Of a DNA stretch of 64,000 nt, positions 1 through 9,438 are shown one piece after another. Positions within the stretch are counted from its first letter, which is position 1, and the number at the start of each line of letters is the position of its first letter. Position numbers and translations under genes: made by a program. This DNA comes from a virus. The DNA lies in IMG/VR virus record IMGVR_UViG_3300031251_000015, positions 1-64,000 of that record, one strand, 5' to 3'. The notes below the pieces were generated by a model. That model was not told the DNA's origin. It did no database searches and saw only the letters and a list, made by a program, of their open reading frames with translations.

Positions 1-1199
1 TTAGCATCTGTTGGCAACCCAAGATTTTGTAAATAAGCAGTTGTACTAAAAGCACCAACTTGATTAATAGTAGTTCCAATACCTCCTGCCGTTCCTGCTA
101 TAGAGTAAATTATTTCACCTGTATCTGGATCATAATTTGCTGTAACATTACTTGAGTATACTGTTGGACCTGACTTGCTTGCTGTGTTTGTTGTATTATT
201 GTATTGAAGAGCTGAAGAATTAGTTTGAGCTATTCCACCATTAAACCCATAGTCAACAATATCTTCAGCATATTGTACAGAATTTTCTTGGCTGGTAATT
301 GTGAAATTAAAAGTTACATCATATACATAAGGAGAGTGCGAAGGAAGTGTTGGAGCGTATCCACCGCCTCTTGTGCTAGTTAGAGCGGCCGGAATATACC
401 ATGGACCTTGAAAATCTATACTTACATTAGTTGTAATACATCGTAATTGTTTCCATTGTCCAATAGACAGTATTACAGGTGATGGCATGAAATGATTTTT
501 TGATGGGGTTACTAAAGCAAATAATTGTTTTTCTAAATCAAGATTTTGACTCATAGAGGCACTACTATCAGCAAAAAATCTTCCGGTCAAAGAAAAAGAA
601 ATAGCACCTGATGAAGCATATATTTGAATTGGTTCTGGTCTGCCAAAAAATTCTTTAGGATTCCAAGAAGCTCCTTTTGTAAACACTATGTTATCTGGAG
701 TAGATTGAAACACTATATACAATGGGGATTTACCATTATTTCCAAGGTTAAACTCTGTCTGTATAACAACTGGTATGAACTTACTTCCTATATTAAAATT
801 AGCATTGTTTATAACTTTGTCATCAATTTTAGTAGATTTTCCGCTTTTAATAAAATCAATAACACCATTAATTAGTGTTGCTGTACTGCCATTAACTACA
901 CCATGTCTACCTAAAAAAGTACCTAATTGAAAATCAGCTATTTGTCTAACATCTGTTTTAAATCCTGGCGGTAGTGCTCCTAAAACTCCCTGTGTTAGTC
1001 CTGGAACTACTCCGCCGCCGAGCAGCGATTGATCTTTTTGATTGGCCGCTGTTAAATTAGCATAATAATCTTTAGTTTGTCTAGTTATAATATCTGCTGG
1101 TGAAGTTGTAGCATTACCATTAGAAGATGTTACGGTGCTTATGCTTGTTGGTATGGTAGAAACAGCAGTCATTTGTGAAACAGTGTCTGGTAACATCAT
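1..1199 (-). CDS. Tail/baseplate structural protein, 3' end outside window
   Basis: Open frame from an ATG at 1199 (a second ATG follows at once) running off the left edge, so about 399 N-terminal residues are visible. An AAGGAT ribosome site lies just upstream. The protein is rich in Ser, Thr, Gly and Asn, as virion proteins are. Its second half carries a pattern of the type FFADSSASM, then PSPVILSIGQWK, then SPYVYDVTFNFTI, which resembles tube-like or LysM-like baseplate and tail-tube-initiator proteins. It follows the sheath gene, separated by a terminator. I infer a tail or baseplate role; the exact T4 counterpart (gp48 or gp54 type) is not certain. Confidence 0.6.
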   Translation of the reverse strand, partial: MMLPDTVSQMTAVSTIPTSISTVTSSNGNATTSPADIITRQTKDYYANLTAANQKDQSLLGGGVVPGLTQGVLGALPPGFKTDVRQIADFQLGTFLGRHGVVNGSTATLINGVIDFIKSGKSTKIDDKVINNANFNIGSKFIPVVIQTEFNLGNNGKSPLYIVFQSTPDNIVFTKGASWNPKEFFGRPEPIQIYASSGAISFSLTGRFFADSSASMSQNLDLEKQLFALVTPSKNHFMPSPVILSIGQWKQLRCITTNVSIDFQGPWYIPAALTSTRGGGYAPTLPSHSPYVYDVTFNFTITSQENSVQYAEDIVDYGFNGGIAQTNSSALQYNNTTNTASKSGPTVYSSNVTANYDPDTGEIIYSIAGTAGGIGTTINQVGAFSTTAYLQNLGLPTDA

Positions 1200-1223
1200 A
1201 TCTTCGTATCCTTACACATTTAA

Positions 1224-1262
1224 TTCAAAAAAACAAAAGAGCCTGTCTTTTGAACAGGCTCC
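1224..1262 (-). terminator. Intrinsic terminator after tail sheath
   Basis: Inverted repeat GAGCCTGT / ACAGGCTC (1239-1246 and 1254-1261) with a 7-nt loop. On the minus strand it is followed by TTTTGTTTTTTT. It lies 20 bases beyond the sheath stop codon. Confidence 0.85.
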
Positions 1263-1282
1263 TCTGATAATTGGATTAGGTG

Positions 1283-3994
1283 TTAAACAGTAGAAGTTGA
1301 AGTAGTAGAAGTAACACCAACTTGAGGCAATATGGTGAAGGTTTCTATAATTATTTCAGCTGTCTTTGTTGGAACTATACTAATCTTCATAGCTAACTGA
1401 TTATTATTCAGTACTGCTGCGGTATTAACATTTGGGCCAACATCAATTGTATAACTCTGAATAGCACCTAGTTTTTGCTGGGCTTTTAAAAGACCGTCAG
1501 CAACTTGTTGAAGTCTATAAGCTGTTGTCATATCTCCAGGCTCAAACTCAAATACCTTGGAGGCTGTAGCAATAACTTTACGTAAACTTAATAGAAGTCT
1601 GCGAACATTTACACGATCAAGAGCTGTTGTGGTAGTCTGTAAAGTATACTGACCACGGATATAGATGCCGTACCCAGGCTCATTGTGGATAGGATTAATG
1701 TGAGCTAAGGATAACGCATCACGATCACCCTGAGAAAGTAACCGTTCTGTTGCTAAAGCATCTGTCAACATTCCACGATTGACCCCAGCAGGAGCATAAT
1801 ATACATCTGCCACTGAATCATTGTAAGCATATTGAGCAACTACTTGACCAGATGGAGGAACAAATACATTCTTCTTATTAACTGAATCAGCTATCTGAAT
1901 CCAAGGATAATACATTGCACCGTAAGAACTGTTAATGTTAGCAATGTTATTTCTGTAGGCTACAGCTGATTGAACATTTAAACCAAAAGGAGGATCTATG
2001 ATTGACATAGCATCTCCACGACCCTGACAAATAGTTATCATGGCGGTAGAAACAATTGGATCAGCTGACCATCCTGGGGCAAGTAATAAATTAATATCAA
2101 TTGCTTCAGCATTGGCAAAAGAGTATAGTCCAGTATTAACACCATTTCCAACTATATCATAAGAAGATACTGATGAGCCTAACGAACCACCAAACATAGT
2201 GTTGAATAATGTTTTATTAAATCCAGTAGGTGATGAAACATATTTCGTTCCAGCTGAAATACCTGAATTGGTTTCTGAGAGTAAAAATACTGGTGAGAAG
2301 TTTAAATAATCACTATTTGAGGTAGCTAATGTTACAGCTCCAGTTATCATATTAAGAGCATCAACTGTAGTATAATCTATTTTCATAACAGCTATACGAG
2401 ATGACGCAGTTAACTGTGACTGGATACTCTCAATTGTTCCTTGATACTGTTCTATTAAATTAAAATCTACTAATCTTTGTGAGGTAGATAATACACTTAT
2501 TGAAGAGTTTCGTTGATAGAAACTTAATGTATAATTCTGAACGTCTGAGGCTGTCTGGTCTGTTATATTCATACTTAATACAATAGAAGTATTAGATAGA
2601 TCTGCCTCGCCTAAACTTGTAAACTTAAGAACTGTTGGGACATATGAGGTTCCAGCTTTAACTGTATTCCAGGTAGGTCTGTATAATCCTACATTAAATG
2701 TTCCAGTTAATACCTGATCAGAAGTTGTTAAAGTGGCATTAGGAGTTACAGATTGGGCTGAGTAAAGGAAAGTTCCCTTAATACCCGCAACTAGTGCTGA
2801 AAGCCTAATTTGAATAATATTACCATTAGAATCTAAATTAGTGTCTACAGCACTGAATCCTTTTGAATTTCCATTAACATCTAATGAACCAATTCCATAT
2901 AAAGTTGAGCCTGGAAGAAGAACACGACAAGCATTATAGAAAGCTAAAGAATTAGGAGAACCGCTCGCTGGTGCAGACACTTGATTAACAAGCGACAAAG
3001 CTTCAGATAAAATGGCATTTAGAATAGATAAAGTGTTAGCATTATTACCAGCAATAGTTGGATCGTATATCGGTAATAAAATACTATATGAAGTAGGGGA
3101 GCCACCACCGACTACAGCAAGTAATGATTCTAAATCAGTTAATCCAAATGTTCCAGCATTTATTTTAGAAAGAATCGTAGCGCCACTTGTGCTGTCATAC
3201 ACTAAATTAATAGGCAGTCCTGTTGAAGTTACTCCAAGAGTCATTATAGCAGTATTATTAGTTGGTGGTGTCCAAGCTGATGGCTGCTGTAGTGCTATAG
3301 AACCAGAGGCCATTGCTGCTACTGGTGAATTAGTAGTAGAAAATGCTGATAATGGCAAAGTTACTTGTGGAAGGGTTGGGGTAGTTCCTACAGTGCTTAC
3401 CCCAGTTATACTAGCAACAGTTCCCTTACCTGGACCAGTGAGAATAGTAAAAGGAGCGCCAAGAGCTGGGGAATTACTAGAAACAGACGCAAGAGATAGG
3501 AAATCTGAACCTAGTTTACCAACAGATACGGCGGCGTTTGTAGTATCTGTTGGATCAAATCCTGGAAGAACCGTTTCAGCATCCAACACAATAGTTTTAG
3601 CCACTGTAGTAACTGTTGGAAGATCTGTTAAAGTCAGTGTAACAGTTGAAGCTGTTTGACTGGCTAATGACCAAGCGCCCTGATATTGTGTATAATTAGA
3701 CGGCAAGAACATAGAGGCTGCAGCAAATTTAGCGTCACTTGCTGTTACTCTTGTTACCCATAACATATTTCCCTGTTCAAGATATGACATAGCGGCATAT
3801 CCTAAATAGTGCTGTGGATTAACATTGCCAAAAGTATTAACAAAATCATTTTGCGTAGTAATAAGTATTGGTGTATTAGTTGGACCAGAATCAGCAGTTC
3901 CAACCATACCAACAATAGTAGATGATAAGTTTGAAATATATGCAGAGAGATCTTGTTCAACAGCGTAAACACCAGCGGAGATGAAATTAGTCAT
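1283..3994 (-). CDS. Tail sheath protein (T4 gp18-like)
   Basis: 903-aa contractile tail sheath subunit; it would polymerise around the tail tube and contract at infection. The N-terminus (ISAGVYAVEQDLS, then GMVGTADSGPTNTP and a QGNMLWVTRV segment) and the C-terminal domain (INPIHNEPGYGIYIRGQ, RLLLSLRKVI, FEPGDMTTAYRLQQV) are typical of the family. At 903 aa it is longer than T4 gp18 (659 aa); the extra length lies in a Ser/Thr-rich middle (about residues 130-450), probably surface domains. It lies downstream of the tube gene, the reverse of the T4 18-19 order, and ends at a strong terminator. The long opposite-strand frame at 3012-3659 is a shadow. Confidence 0.95.
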   Translation of the reverse strand: MTNFISAGVYAVEQDLSAYISNLSSTIVGMVGTADSGPTNTPILITTQNDFVNTFGNVNPQHYLGYAAMSYLEQGNMLWVTRVTASDAKFAAASMFLPSNYTQYQGAWSLASQTASTVTLTLTDLPTVTTVAKTIVLDAETVLPGFDPTDTTNAAVSVGKLGSDFLSLASVSSNSPALGAPFTILTGPGKGTVASITGVSTVGTTPTLPQVTLPLSAFSTTNSPVAAMASGSIALQQPSAWTPPTNNTAIMTLGVTSTGLPINLVYDSTSGATILSKINAGTFGLTDLESLLAVVGGGSPTSYSILLPIYDPTIAGNNANTLSILNAILSEALSLVNQVSAPASGSPNSLAFYNACRVLLPGSTLYGIGSLDVNGNSKGFSAVDTNLDSNGNIIQIRLSALVAGIKGTFLYSAQSVTPNATLTTSDQVLTGTFNVGLYRPTWNTVKAGTSYVPTVLKFTSLGEADLSNTSIVLSMNITDQTASDVQNYTLSFYQRNSSISVLSTSQRLVDFNLIEQYQGTIESIQSQLTASSRIAVMKIDYTTVDALNMITGAVTLATSNSDYLNFSPVFLLSETNSGISAGTKYVSSPTGFNKTLFNTMFGGSLGSSVSSYDIVGNGVNTGLYSFANAEAIDINLLLAPGWSADPIVSTAMITICQGRGDAMSIIDPPFGLNVQSAVAYRNNIANINSSYGAMYYPWIQIADSVNKKNVFVPPSGQVVAQYAYNDSVADVYYAPAGVNRGMLTDALATERLLSQGDRDALSLAHINPIHNEPGYGIYIRGQYTLQTTTTALDRVNVRRLLLSLRKVIATASKVFEFEPGDMTTAYRLQQVADGLLKAQQKLGAIQSYTIDVGPNVNTAAVLNNNQLAMKISIVPTKTAEIIIETFTILPQVGVTSTTSTSTV

Positions 3995-4019
3995 GAGTTA
4001 AAATCCTTTATAACCGATA

Positions 4020-4508
4020 TTACGAAAGTGTTACTTGTGCTTCATCTATAAGTAAAGTTAAAGTTACTTCCTGGTTGCCTTTACCATCTTCCCACGATAA
4101 ATCTTTACGCTTTAGATCTTTAGGCCAAGCACCTACTAATACCCAAGATTCAACAACTGAGTGATCTGGGCCATATATTAGTAGAGTAAGATTTTTCTTG
4201 TATGAAGAAGCGAATCCCATTAAAGAAGTATTTATGTTATAAACCTGTGTCCACCAAGCTTCAATAGAGTTGGCAGCAGCATTGTCCACCATATCATAAA
4301 ATGTAACAGTAATATCGCTGTATGTAATTTTAGACCCAGCTACTTTGTAGTAAGTGTGCATTCTATGAATATCTACTTGGTCTACATTCATACTAGGCAT
4401 TGTTACAGATTTACAAGTTAGCCGAAGATTGTCGTCAAGTAATATCTCATACCTATTAAGTCTCTTGGGTTCTTGAGTGTTATCTGTCCACCCCATTAAT
4501 TGTGCCAT
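4020..4508 (-). CDS. Tail tube protein (T4 gp19-like)
   Basis: 162 aa, the same size as T4 gp19 (163 aa). It would form the inner tail tube through which DNA passes. The pattern N-RYEILLDDNLRLTCKSVTMPS, then KVAGSKITYSDITVTFYD, then SWVLVGAWPKDLKRKDLSW matches phage tube proteins. It is directly upstream of the sheath gene (25-base gap) and has its own motif-B promoter about 40 bases upstream, so tube and sheath probably form one late transcript ending at 1224. Confidence 0.9.
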   Translation of the reverse strand: MAQLMGWTDNTQEPKRLNRYEILLDDNLRLTCKSVTMPSMNVDQVDIHRMHTYYKVAGSKITYSDITVTFYDMVDNAAANSIEAWWTQVYNINTSLMGFASSYKKNLTLLIYGPDHSVVESWVLVGAWPKDLKRKDLSWEDGKGNQEVTLTLLIDEAQVTLS

Positions 4509-4548
4509 TGTAAAAGTTCCTTCAAAAAATTGAGTTTATATAACATTC

Positions 4549-4574
4549 TATATACTACATCTACAAATTAATTA
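4549..4574 (-). promoter_or_regulatory. Motif B promoter-like site for tail tube/sheath
   Basis: On the minus strand this reads TAATTAATTTGTA, then seven bases, then TATATA. The same AATTAA-TTGTA plus TATA arrangement occurs before the genes at 30346, 39781 and 11343. Its upstream end overlaps the stop codon of the small frame at 4572. Confidence 0.5.
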
Positions 4575-4697
4575 CACTGTTATTTTCTTTCGTTTATTTT
4601 CTTCTTGTTTCTTTTTATTTGGTATCACACGCTCTCTATAAACAGATTCTCGTCTGTTCTTTATATAAGTGTGTAGTGGTTTAATCTTCTTTTTCAT
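4572..4697 (-). CDS. Small very basic protein, 41 aa
   Basis: ATG at 4697, one base after the TAA of the membrane-protein gene, so translation is probably coupled. The product starts MKKKIKPLHTYIKNRRESV and is dominated by Lys and Arg; no family is recognised. It fills what would otherwise be an empty gap before the tube-gene promoter. A clear ribosome site is lacking, so a chance frame is possible. Confidence 0.45.
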   Translation of the reverse strand: MKKKIKPLHTYIKNRRESVYRERVIPNKKKQEENKRKKITV

Positions 4698-4698
4698 A

Positions 4699-5001
4699 TT
4701 ACTTTGTTTCAGTTGTTTCTTCTTTTGTGGTTTCTTCAGGAGGTTCTTTCCCAGACCATTTGGCCCATATAATTCTTACTACTTCTTTGATAGAAGCCAC
4801 TGAATAGCCACCTATAACTAAATAAAAAAGATAGTCAGTCAGTTGCTTGATATACGTAAGTGTAGTAAATATACCATGTGGATTTATTGCCACTGTTAAA
4901 TGGATAAGTAACATGACAAAAAAAGATATAGTTGAAATTATACGACCGTAAGAAGCACTTTCATCTGAAGAATATACTTTACTTAACCATGATAAAAACA
5001 T
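4699..5001 (-). CDS. Small membrane protein, possible holin
   Basis: 100 aa with two hydrophobic stretches (about residues 24-40, SFFVMLLIHLTVAI, and 56-75, YLFYLVIGGYSVASI) and a charged C-terminal tail rich in Glu, Lys and Thr. Size, two membrane spans and a charged tail fit holin-type proteins, which permeabilise the inner membrane so endolysin can reach the wall. The endolysin is far away at 42.3 kb, so holin is only a guess; it could be any small late membrane protein. It lies after a GIY-YIG homing endonuclease gene. Confidence 0.55.
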   Translation of the reverse strand: MFLSWLSKVYSSDESASYGRIISTISFFVMLLIHLTVAINPHGIFTTLTYIKQLTDYLFYLVIGGYSVASIKEVVRIIWAKWSGKEPPEETTKEETTETK

Positions 5002-5005
5002 AGTA

Positions 5006-5674
5006 TTATCCTTTCCATATAATATTTTTTATAATTCTTCCTATGGTTGCTTGAGAGACATTAAATATTAAAGATAAATCTTGTTGAGATATTTTTAATA
5101 TTTTATAATTTTCTCGAATTCTATCTACTTCATTTTTAGTTAATTTAGCCATGTGGTTCTTTTCTCCCATCTGACTATAAGATATTTTACCACCAAAATC
5201 ACTTGGTTTTTTCTTTCCTTTTGTACTATTTGATATTTTTTCACCAAAACTTTTTGGATGTTTATATCCCAAAGAACGCGTATTTCCTATAAGACTTTTC
5301 GATATTTTTTTCTTTTGTTCTTCAGTAATTGGATTATTATTTATATAATTACACACAGCATCTGATATTTTCTTTCGTAATTCTACAGTATATTCTTTTA
5401 TAATTCTACCACCATCGCCACCATCTGACCTATTCATTCCTATCTTTGGGTTTGTAGAATTATAAAAAGATATCCAGTATATTTCTCGCTCATTTAATAA
5501 TTTTTTATCTTGTATATTATCTTCAATTATTTCTTTTTTAAATTGATTTTTACCATATTTTTTAATTTTTGCTTTAAGTATAATACCAGAACCTAAATAC
5601 TTTGGGTTATTTATAACACTTTGCCCAATGTAAATAAGTCCAGTAGCAATTTCGGTTGTTTTATATATAATCAT
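5006..5674 (-). CDS. GIY-YIG homing endonuclease
   Basis: About 222 aa from the ATG at 5674; an in-frame GTG at 5680 is the alternative. The N-terminal nuclease domain shows IYKTTEIATGLIYIGQS (the GIY-YIG strand pair) and KYGKNQFKKEII. NUMOD-type repeats follow (KKISKSLIGNTRS, GEKISNSTKGKKKPS), and a C-terminal helix-turn-helix ends in SQATIGRIIKNIIWKG. Such enzymes cut intron-less or endonuclease-less alleles and spread their own gene. It is inserted between an HNH gene and the 100-aa membrane protein, so it is a mobile passenger rather than a phage function. AT content is higher than in neighbouring structural genes. Confidence 0.9.
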   Translation of the reverse strand: MIIYKTTEIATGLIYIGQSVINNPKYLGSGIILKAKIKKYGKNQFKKEIIEDNIQDKKLLNEREIYWISFYNSTNPKIGMNRSDGGDGGRIIKEYTVELRKKISDAVCNYINNNPITEEQKKKISKSLIGNTRSLGYKHPKSFGEKISNSTKGKKKPSDFGGKISYSQMGEKNHMAKLTKNEVDRIRENYKILKISQQDLSLIFNVSQATIGRIIKNIIWKG

Positions 5675-5686
5675 AAGCACTCATAC

Positions 5687-6268
5687 TTAATTATTAGATA
5701 AAAAGGAATCCATTTTTTGTTTAGTCAGATTAATTATATTTTCAGGTATTTCACATACTTGAGAGTTTCTGAAAACTATAGCAAGTAAATCAAAAGATAG
5801 TTCTATGTTTATCTTGTTCGTGTCACCGTTATGAGCATCTAAAAAATGACAACTGGAGCACATACACACTAGGTTATTAGGTTCTACAAGGTATTCTGGA
5901 TATTGTGATTTACGTAAAATATGATGAATATGTAAATCAGTTTGTTTTCCACAAAGTACACATTCATTATTGTCTCGTTTTTTTATATAATCATGAACAG
6001 GTTTTACAAATGTATAATATAAAAATCTATGTCGATTAGTTGGAAAGGTATAACTGGCATGATTTTCTCTTTGCTTTAAACGTAACTCAGTATTATAACA
6101 ACCACAGCTTAATGTATCGCTGCCTAGATGGTCTGCTCTAACTGAAACTATATTGTTACATTTACATCTACATATCCAGTAAGAATGGCTTCCTTGCTTG
6201 GTCCAGTCACGTTTAACAGCTGTTAAAAACCCAAACGTTTGATTACGTCTGTTAATTAAACTACTCAT
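5687..6268 (-). CDS. HNH homing endonuclease
   Basis: 193 aa; its ATG overlaps the TAA of the dNMP kinase (TAATG). The N-terminal part has FGFLTAVKRDW followed by CRCKC and LSCGC, the cysteine-bearing domain common in phage HNH proteins. The nuclease core is CVLCGKQTDLHIHHI then PNNLVCMCSSCHFLDAHNGD, with two CxxC zinc ligands and the catalytic His pair. It is a free-standing homing endonuclease between dNMP kinase and the GIY-YIG gene and shares their transcript. Confidence 0.9.
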   Translation of the reverse strand: MSSLINRRNQTFGFLTAVKRDWTKQGSHSYWICRCKCNNIVSVRADHLGSDTLSCGCYNTELRLKQRENHASYTFPTNRHRFLYYTFVKPVHDYIKKRDNNECVLCGKQTDLHIHHILRKSQYPEYLVEPNNLVCMCSSCHFLDAHNGDTNKINIELSFDLLAIVFRNSQVCEIPENIINLTKQKMDSFLSNN

Positions 6269-6789
6269 TATTTTACACCAAGGATAACTTCAATTATTTT
6301 ATCTAATTCAGTATATAAGTCATCAAGAGAAGTATTGTTCTTAACTACATAATCATACTCAGTAAACAAATCAAATTCTAATTCAGATTGATGAGTTAGC
6401 TTTATCGCGCCTCTTTGTATTCGTATTTCTTCATCAGCTTCTATTTTAATTATAATAAATCCTTCTTCTTTTAACCTACATAACTCATTTAGATATCGAG
6501 CATCTGTAACTATAACTGGAATATACTTTGGTTCAAATTTAATATCTTTAATAAGAGCATCAATCCAAATAGTAGGTTTATGCTGTCTTGCCCAGTCTCC
6601 AAGAAACTGTAAAAATGCTCTATCTTTATTTTCAGGCAAGTCTAAAAACTCCTGAACCATATATAAAATGTCGTATAAAGGCTTGGCAAAAGAAAAAGAT
6701 TTAGCTTGTAACAAATATTGTCGTGTTAAATATTCCGCTGAAGAATCTTTACCCGAGCGCATTGGTCCTGAAAAAGCTATACGTATCAT
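6268..6789 (-). CDS. Deoxynucleoside monophosphate kinase (T4 gp1-like)
   Basis: P-loop kinase of 173 aa, with GPMRSGKDS as Walker A near the N-terminus, a conserved FLQFLGDWARQ segment and VIVTDARY with the following helix. T4 gp1 phosphorylates dNMPs to dNDPs, using a similar opening motif. I start it at the ATG at 6789 because a GGAG ribosome site sits six bases upstream; the longer frame from 6831 would run through the motif-A promoter and is rejected. It is first in an operon with the HNH and GIY-YIG genes. It supplies precursors together with the ribonucleotide reductase and dUTPase in this window. Confidence 0.85.
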   Translation of the reverse strand: MIRIAFSGPMRSGKDSSAEYLTRQYLLQAKSFSFAKPLYDILYMVQEFLDLPENKDRAFLQFLGDWARQHKPTIWIDALIKDIKFEPKYIPVIVTDARYLNELCRLKEEGFIIIKIEADEEIRIQRGAIKLTHQSELEFDLFTEYDYVVKNNTSLDDLYTELDKIIEVILGVK

Positions 6790-6800
6790 TAAATCTCCAT

Positions 6801-6822
6801 ATATAATATAAGTATCGACAAT
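6801..6822 (-). promoter_or_regulatory. Motif A promoter-like site for dNMP kinase
   Basis: Minus strand TTGTCGATACTTATA followed by TTATAT, 12 bases before the kinase ATG and directly after the capsid terminator. This is one of the best copies of the repeated motif A. Confidence 0.7.
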
Positions 6823-6832
6823 TGTTGGCATA

Positions 6833-6864
6833 AAAAAAGAAGAACCCGAAGGTTCTTCTTTTTT
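6833..6864 (-). terminator. Bidirectional intrinsic terminator after major capsid gene
   Basis: Stem AAGAAGAACC / GGTTCTTCTT around a CGAA tetraloop, flanked by a run of A on the left and T on the right, so it works in both directions. It ends the capsid transcript 20 bases after the stop codon. Confidence 0.9.
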
Positions 6865-6883
6865 ACTTAATTAATCGTTACAG

Positions 6884-8491
6884 TTAAACGACACCGTAAT
6901 CAGCGGCTGGAGTGCCACCAGAAGTATAAAGATTCTGTACCTGTAAAACACCTAGACCATGGGCACCATCAAGTAGTACCTGGTGGTCATAACGTTGCTG
7001 TAGACCAACGACTGTGCTGAAGATGTCGCCGGAAAGAACGTCAATACTTGGAGGAGTTAGATAAGTTACGAAGGGGAAGTAAGCATAAGGAGCTTTACCT
7101 AGATCCTTGGAAGTGAAACCCATTAGAATCTTGTCTGACTGAGGGAACTGAGGAGCGCGAGCTACTGTAAAGTTATTAACGGTGCCAAACTTCTCGCCGC
7201 CAATTTCTGATTCGCCCTGTGGCTTGTGACTCATATCCTGCATCTTGAATTCAGCAGTATTCTGAAGTAGGGTAAATACGTGTGGGTGAGTTACTGCGAA
7301 CATTCCTTCACCACGGAGGAAGTCAATTGACATGTCATTAGCAAGATAGTTCATCTTGTGGACTAGTTCTTGGTTCTTCTGGAACATTGTTCCACGGAAA
7401 CTATTGGCTGGGTATGACGCATCGTAAGTAGAAACCTTACCAGCGTTAGCCATCATGTCCATCATCATTTCTAGGTCGATTTCAAGAGCCATTGACTCTG
7501 TCATTCCACCGACTAGCTCTTTAAGAGCGTCCATACGACCTTCAGTATAAGCCTCTAGGTCCTGGATTGCTTCAGCTGAAATCTGAGCAAAGTTCTTACG
7601 TGAACGAGTACTTACCTGAATCAGACTTTGAACGAAGCTAACTTCACCAAGAGCCTTATTACGTTCCTGGTTATACTGATAACTAACCTGGAAAGTAGCG
7701 GTTCCACCAAGACCAGTTAAACCAGCAGCGGTAAACGCATTGGCAGCAGTTTCAGCAAGACTAATGGAAGGGACACCAGAACCATTAACAGTAATTGTTC
7801 CGTTAATAACTGAGGGAGCGACAGCAGCCATGGCACCAGCTCCGTTATCTACAGCAATAACTGCAGTATTACGAGGATTGGTACTATCATAAACTGAAAT
7901 AGAAGCAGTTCCGCTGATATATGGTGAGTAAGTTGGAGTATAGCCAGATAGAGCACTGGTTCCACCAACTTCATTTACTACCTGACCTGAGTAATTAGGA
8001 TCAATTCCCTGAGTCATATCTTCATAAGCAGTAGAACCTGAACCAAACTTCTTGTAATTAGCTGGGTCCATGTATTCACGACCTGCAGTAGTAGCACCCT
8101 TAGTGGTGTTACGAGAAAGTCGGAAGGTCTGAATGACTTGTGTAGGAACATCAAGCTGACGGGTAGCAATAAACTTGGTTACAACAATCTGTGGAAATAC
8201 GCGGGTAATAATTGTTGGTAACATGGCCTTGTTATAGGTAGCTACTGAAGATGATGTAGTGGCTTCAGTTAAGGGCTGGTTACGAGTAGCATACTGAAGT
8301 GACTTTACAGCATGAAGGAAAATTGTGTTACGATATTCTGGGTCATTAGTAACTGTCTGAAGATTCTCGTTAAAGGTCTTCCAGAATGAGGACTTGCCAG
8401 CTTTCTTTGCGGCACTTTCATCGCGTTCAAGAATAGCTTTTACACGTTGCTCACTTAGCATTTCTAAATTGACAGGGTTGTTTTTAAACAT
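6884..8491 (-). CDS. Major capsid protein (T4 gp23-like)
   Basis: 535 aa, close to T4 gp23 (521 aa). Family patterns include MLPTIITRVFPQIVVTKF, a TQGIDPNYSGQVV stretch, the helix segment ETMALEIDLEMM-like (SMALEIDLEMMMDMMA) and FAVTHPHVFTLLQ. Residues 74-77 read LTE-A, a good match to the gp21 cleavage rule, giving a predicted 76-residue propeptide. GC content is visibly higher than in neighbours, as expected for a highly expressed gene. An AGGAGA ribosome site precedes the ATG. It sits after scaffold and before a strong terminator, the T4 order. Confidence 0.95.
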   Translation of the reverse strand: MFKNNPVNLEMLSEQRVKAILERDESAAKKAGKSSFWKTFNENLQTVTNDPEYRNTIFLHAVKSLQYATRNQPLTEATTSSSVATYNKAMLPTIITRVFPQIVVTKFIATRQLDVPTQVIQTFRLSRNTTKGATTAGREYMDPANYKKFGSGSTAYEDMTQGIDPNYSGQVVNEVGGTSALSGYTPTYSPYISGTASISVYDSTNPRNTAVIAVDNGAGAMAAVAPSVINGTITVNGSGVPSISLAETAANAFTAAGLTGLGGTATFQVSYQYNQERNKALGEVSFVQSLIQVSTRSRKNFAQISAEAIQDLEAYTEGRMDALKELVGGMTESMALEIDLEMMMDMMANAGKVSTYDASYPANSFRGTMFQKNQELVHKMNYLANDMSIDFLRGEGMFAVTHPHVFTLLQNTAEFKMQDMSHKPQGESEIGGEKFGTVNNFTVARAPQFPQSDKILMGFTSKDLGKAPYAYFPFVTYLTPPSIDVLSGDIFSTVVGLQQRYDHQVLLDGAHGLGVLQVQNLYTSGGTPAADYGVV

Positions 8492-8546
8492 TTACTTATC
8501 TCCTGGATAAAATTAATTATATTTTTTATTATAGTTTAGGAAAATA

Positions 8547-9410
8547 TTAACCTAAATAAATCTCATAATCTAAAGCAGATATATCTTTCTTATCTGATGT
8601 AACTTCTTTTGTTTCATTTTTCTTAGTATTTATTGCTTCTGCTATAACTTTTACTTTATTTCGCTGTGTAGATTGTGTTGAAGTTTCTACTGGCTTTACT
8701 TCTTCTGTTACAACTACTTTTTCAGTTTCTGCCTTTTTAGCAAGCTCTGTTTCTTTTTCTTTTAGAGCAGATTTAGCAGCTTCAAGGGCTTGCTTACCTT
8801 CAACTAATGTTTTGGGTTCTAATTTTAATACTGTCTCATATAGTAATGCTACTTTTTCTGTTGGATACCCAGAGCATTCAGCTACAACTAATGAATGTAA
8901 ATCACCTGATAATGACTTAGCTTCAAGAGTTCTAACTTTCTTGGTAGCTTCGTTGAGCTTCTTTTTAAGGTCATCTATATCAGCCTGAGTCTTTCCAACT
9001 ATTTCATTAATGTTCATAAAAGGAGCTAATTCACGCATAGCTCTTGAAAAAGCTTCCTGAAGTTTAGCTGAGTTACTTGAGGTCTTAACATCCTCCTCAA
9101 TAGCTATAGTTAGATTTTTAACTGACTCATTAATAAATTCGTAGACTTCTTTTCCTAATTTCTTCTTTGCTTCATTAAATTTACTTTCGTAAAATTCCTT
9201 TAATTTAGCTTCAAAAAGATTTGACTTAGCTAAAATAGTCTTTTTGAAAATATAAGATTCTTTTTCAAAAGATTTCTTCTGTTCAGCTAATTTAATTTTT
9301 TCAGCTTCAAGAGAGGCTTTAGTTTCTTCAACAGCCTTCTGAATCTGTTCCTCTAGTACCTGACGAACATCAGCGTTAGCTAACAGTTCTTTAATTGATT
9401 TCATGTCCAT
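8547..9410 (-). CDS. Prohead scaffold core protein (T4 gp22-like)
   Basis: 287 aa, almost wholly predicted coiled coil: long Lys/Glu/Ala helices (for example EEQIQKAVEETKASLEAEK and LKKKLNEATKKVRTLEAK). T4 gp22 is a 269-aa helical scaffold that fills the prohead and is destroyed by the gp21 protease. Position between protease and capsid genes is diagnostic. An AGGTGA ribosome site precedes ATG-GAC-ATG at 9410. Confidence 0.88.
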   Translation of the reverse strand: MDMKSIKELLANADVRQVLEEQIQKAVEETKASLEAEKIKLAEQKKSFEKESYIFKKTILAKSNLFEAKLKEFYESKFNEAKKKLGKEVYEFINESVKNLTIAIEEDVKTSSNSAKLQEAFSRAMRELAPFMNINEIVGKTQADIDDLKKKLNEATKKVRTLEAKSLSGDLHSLVVAECSGYPTEKVALLYETVLKLEPKTLVEGKQALEAAKSALKEKETELAKKAETEKVVVTEEVKPVETSTQSTQRNKVKVIAEAINTKKNETKEVTSDKKDISALDYEIYLG

Positions 9411-9438
9411 ATCTGTTCACCTATAAAATAATTACTTA

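Noticed and set aside
3012-3659. 215-codon open frame on the plus strand
   Set aside because: Antisense to the well-supported tail sheath gene, with no ribosome site or family pattern.
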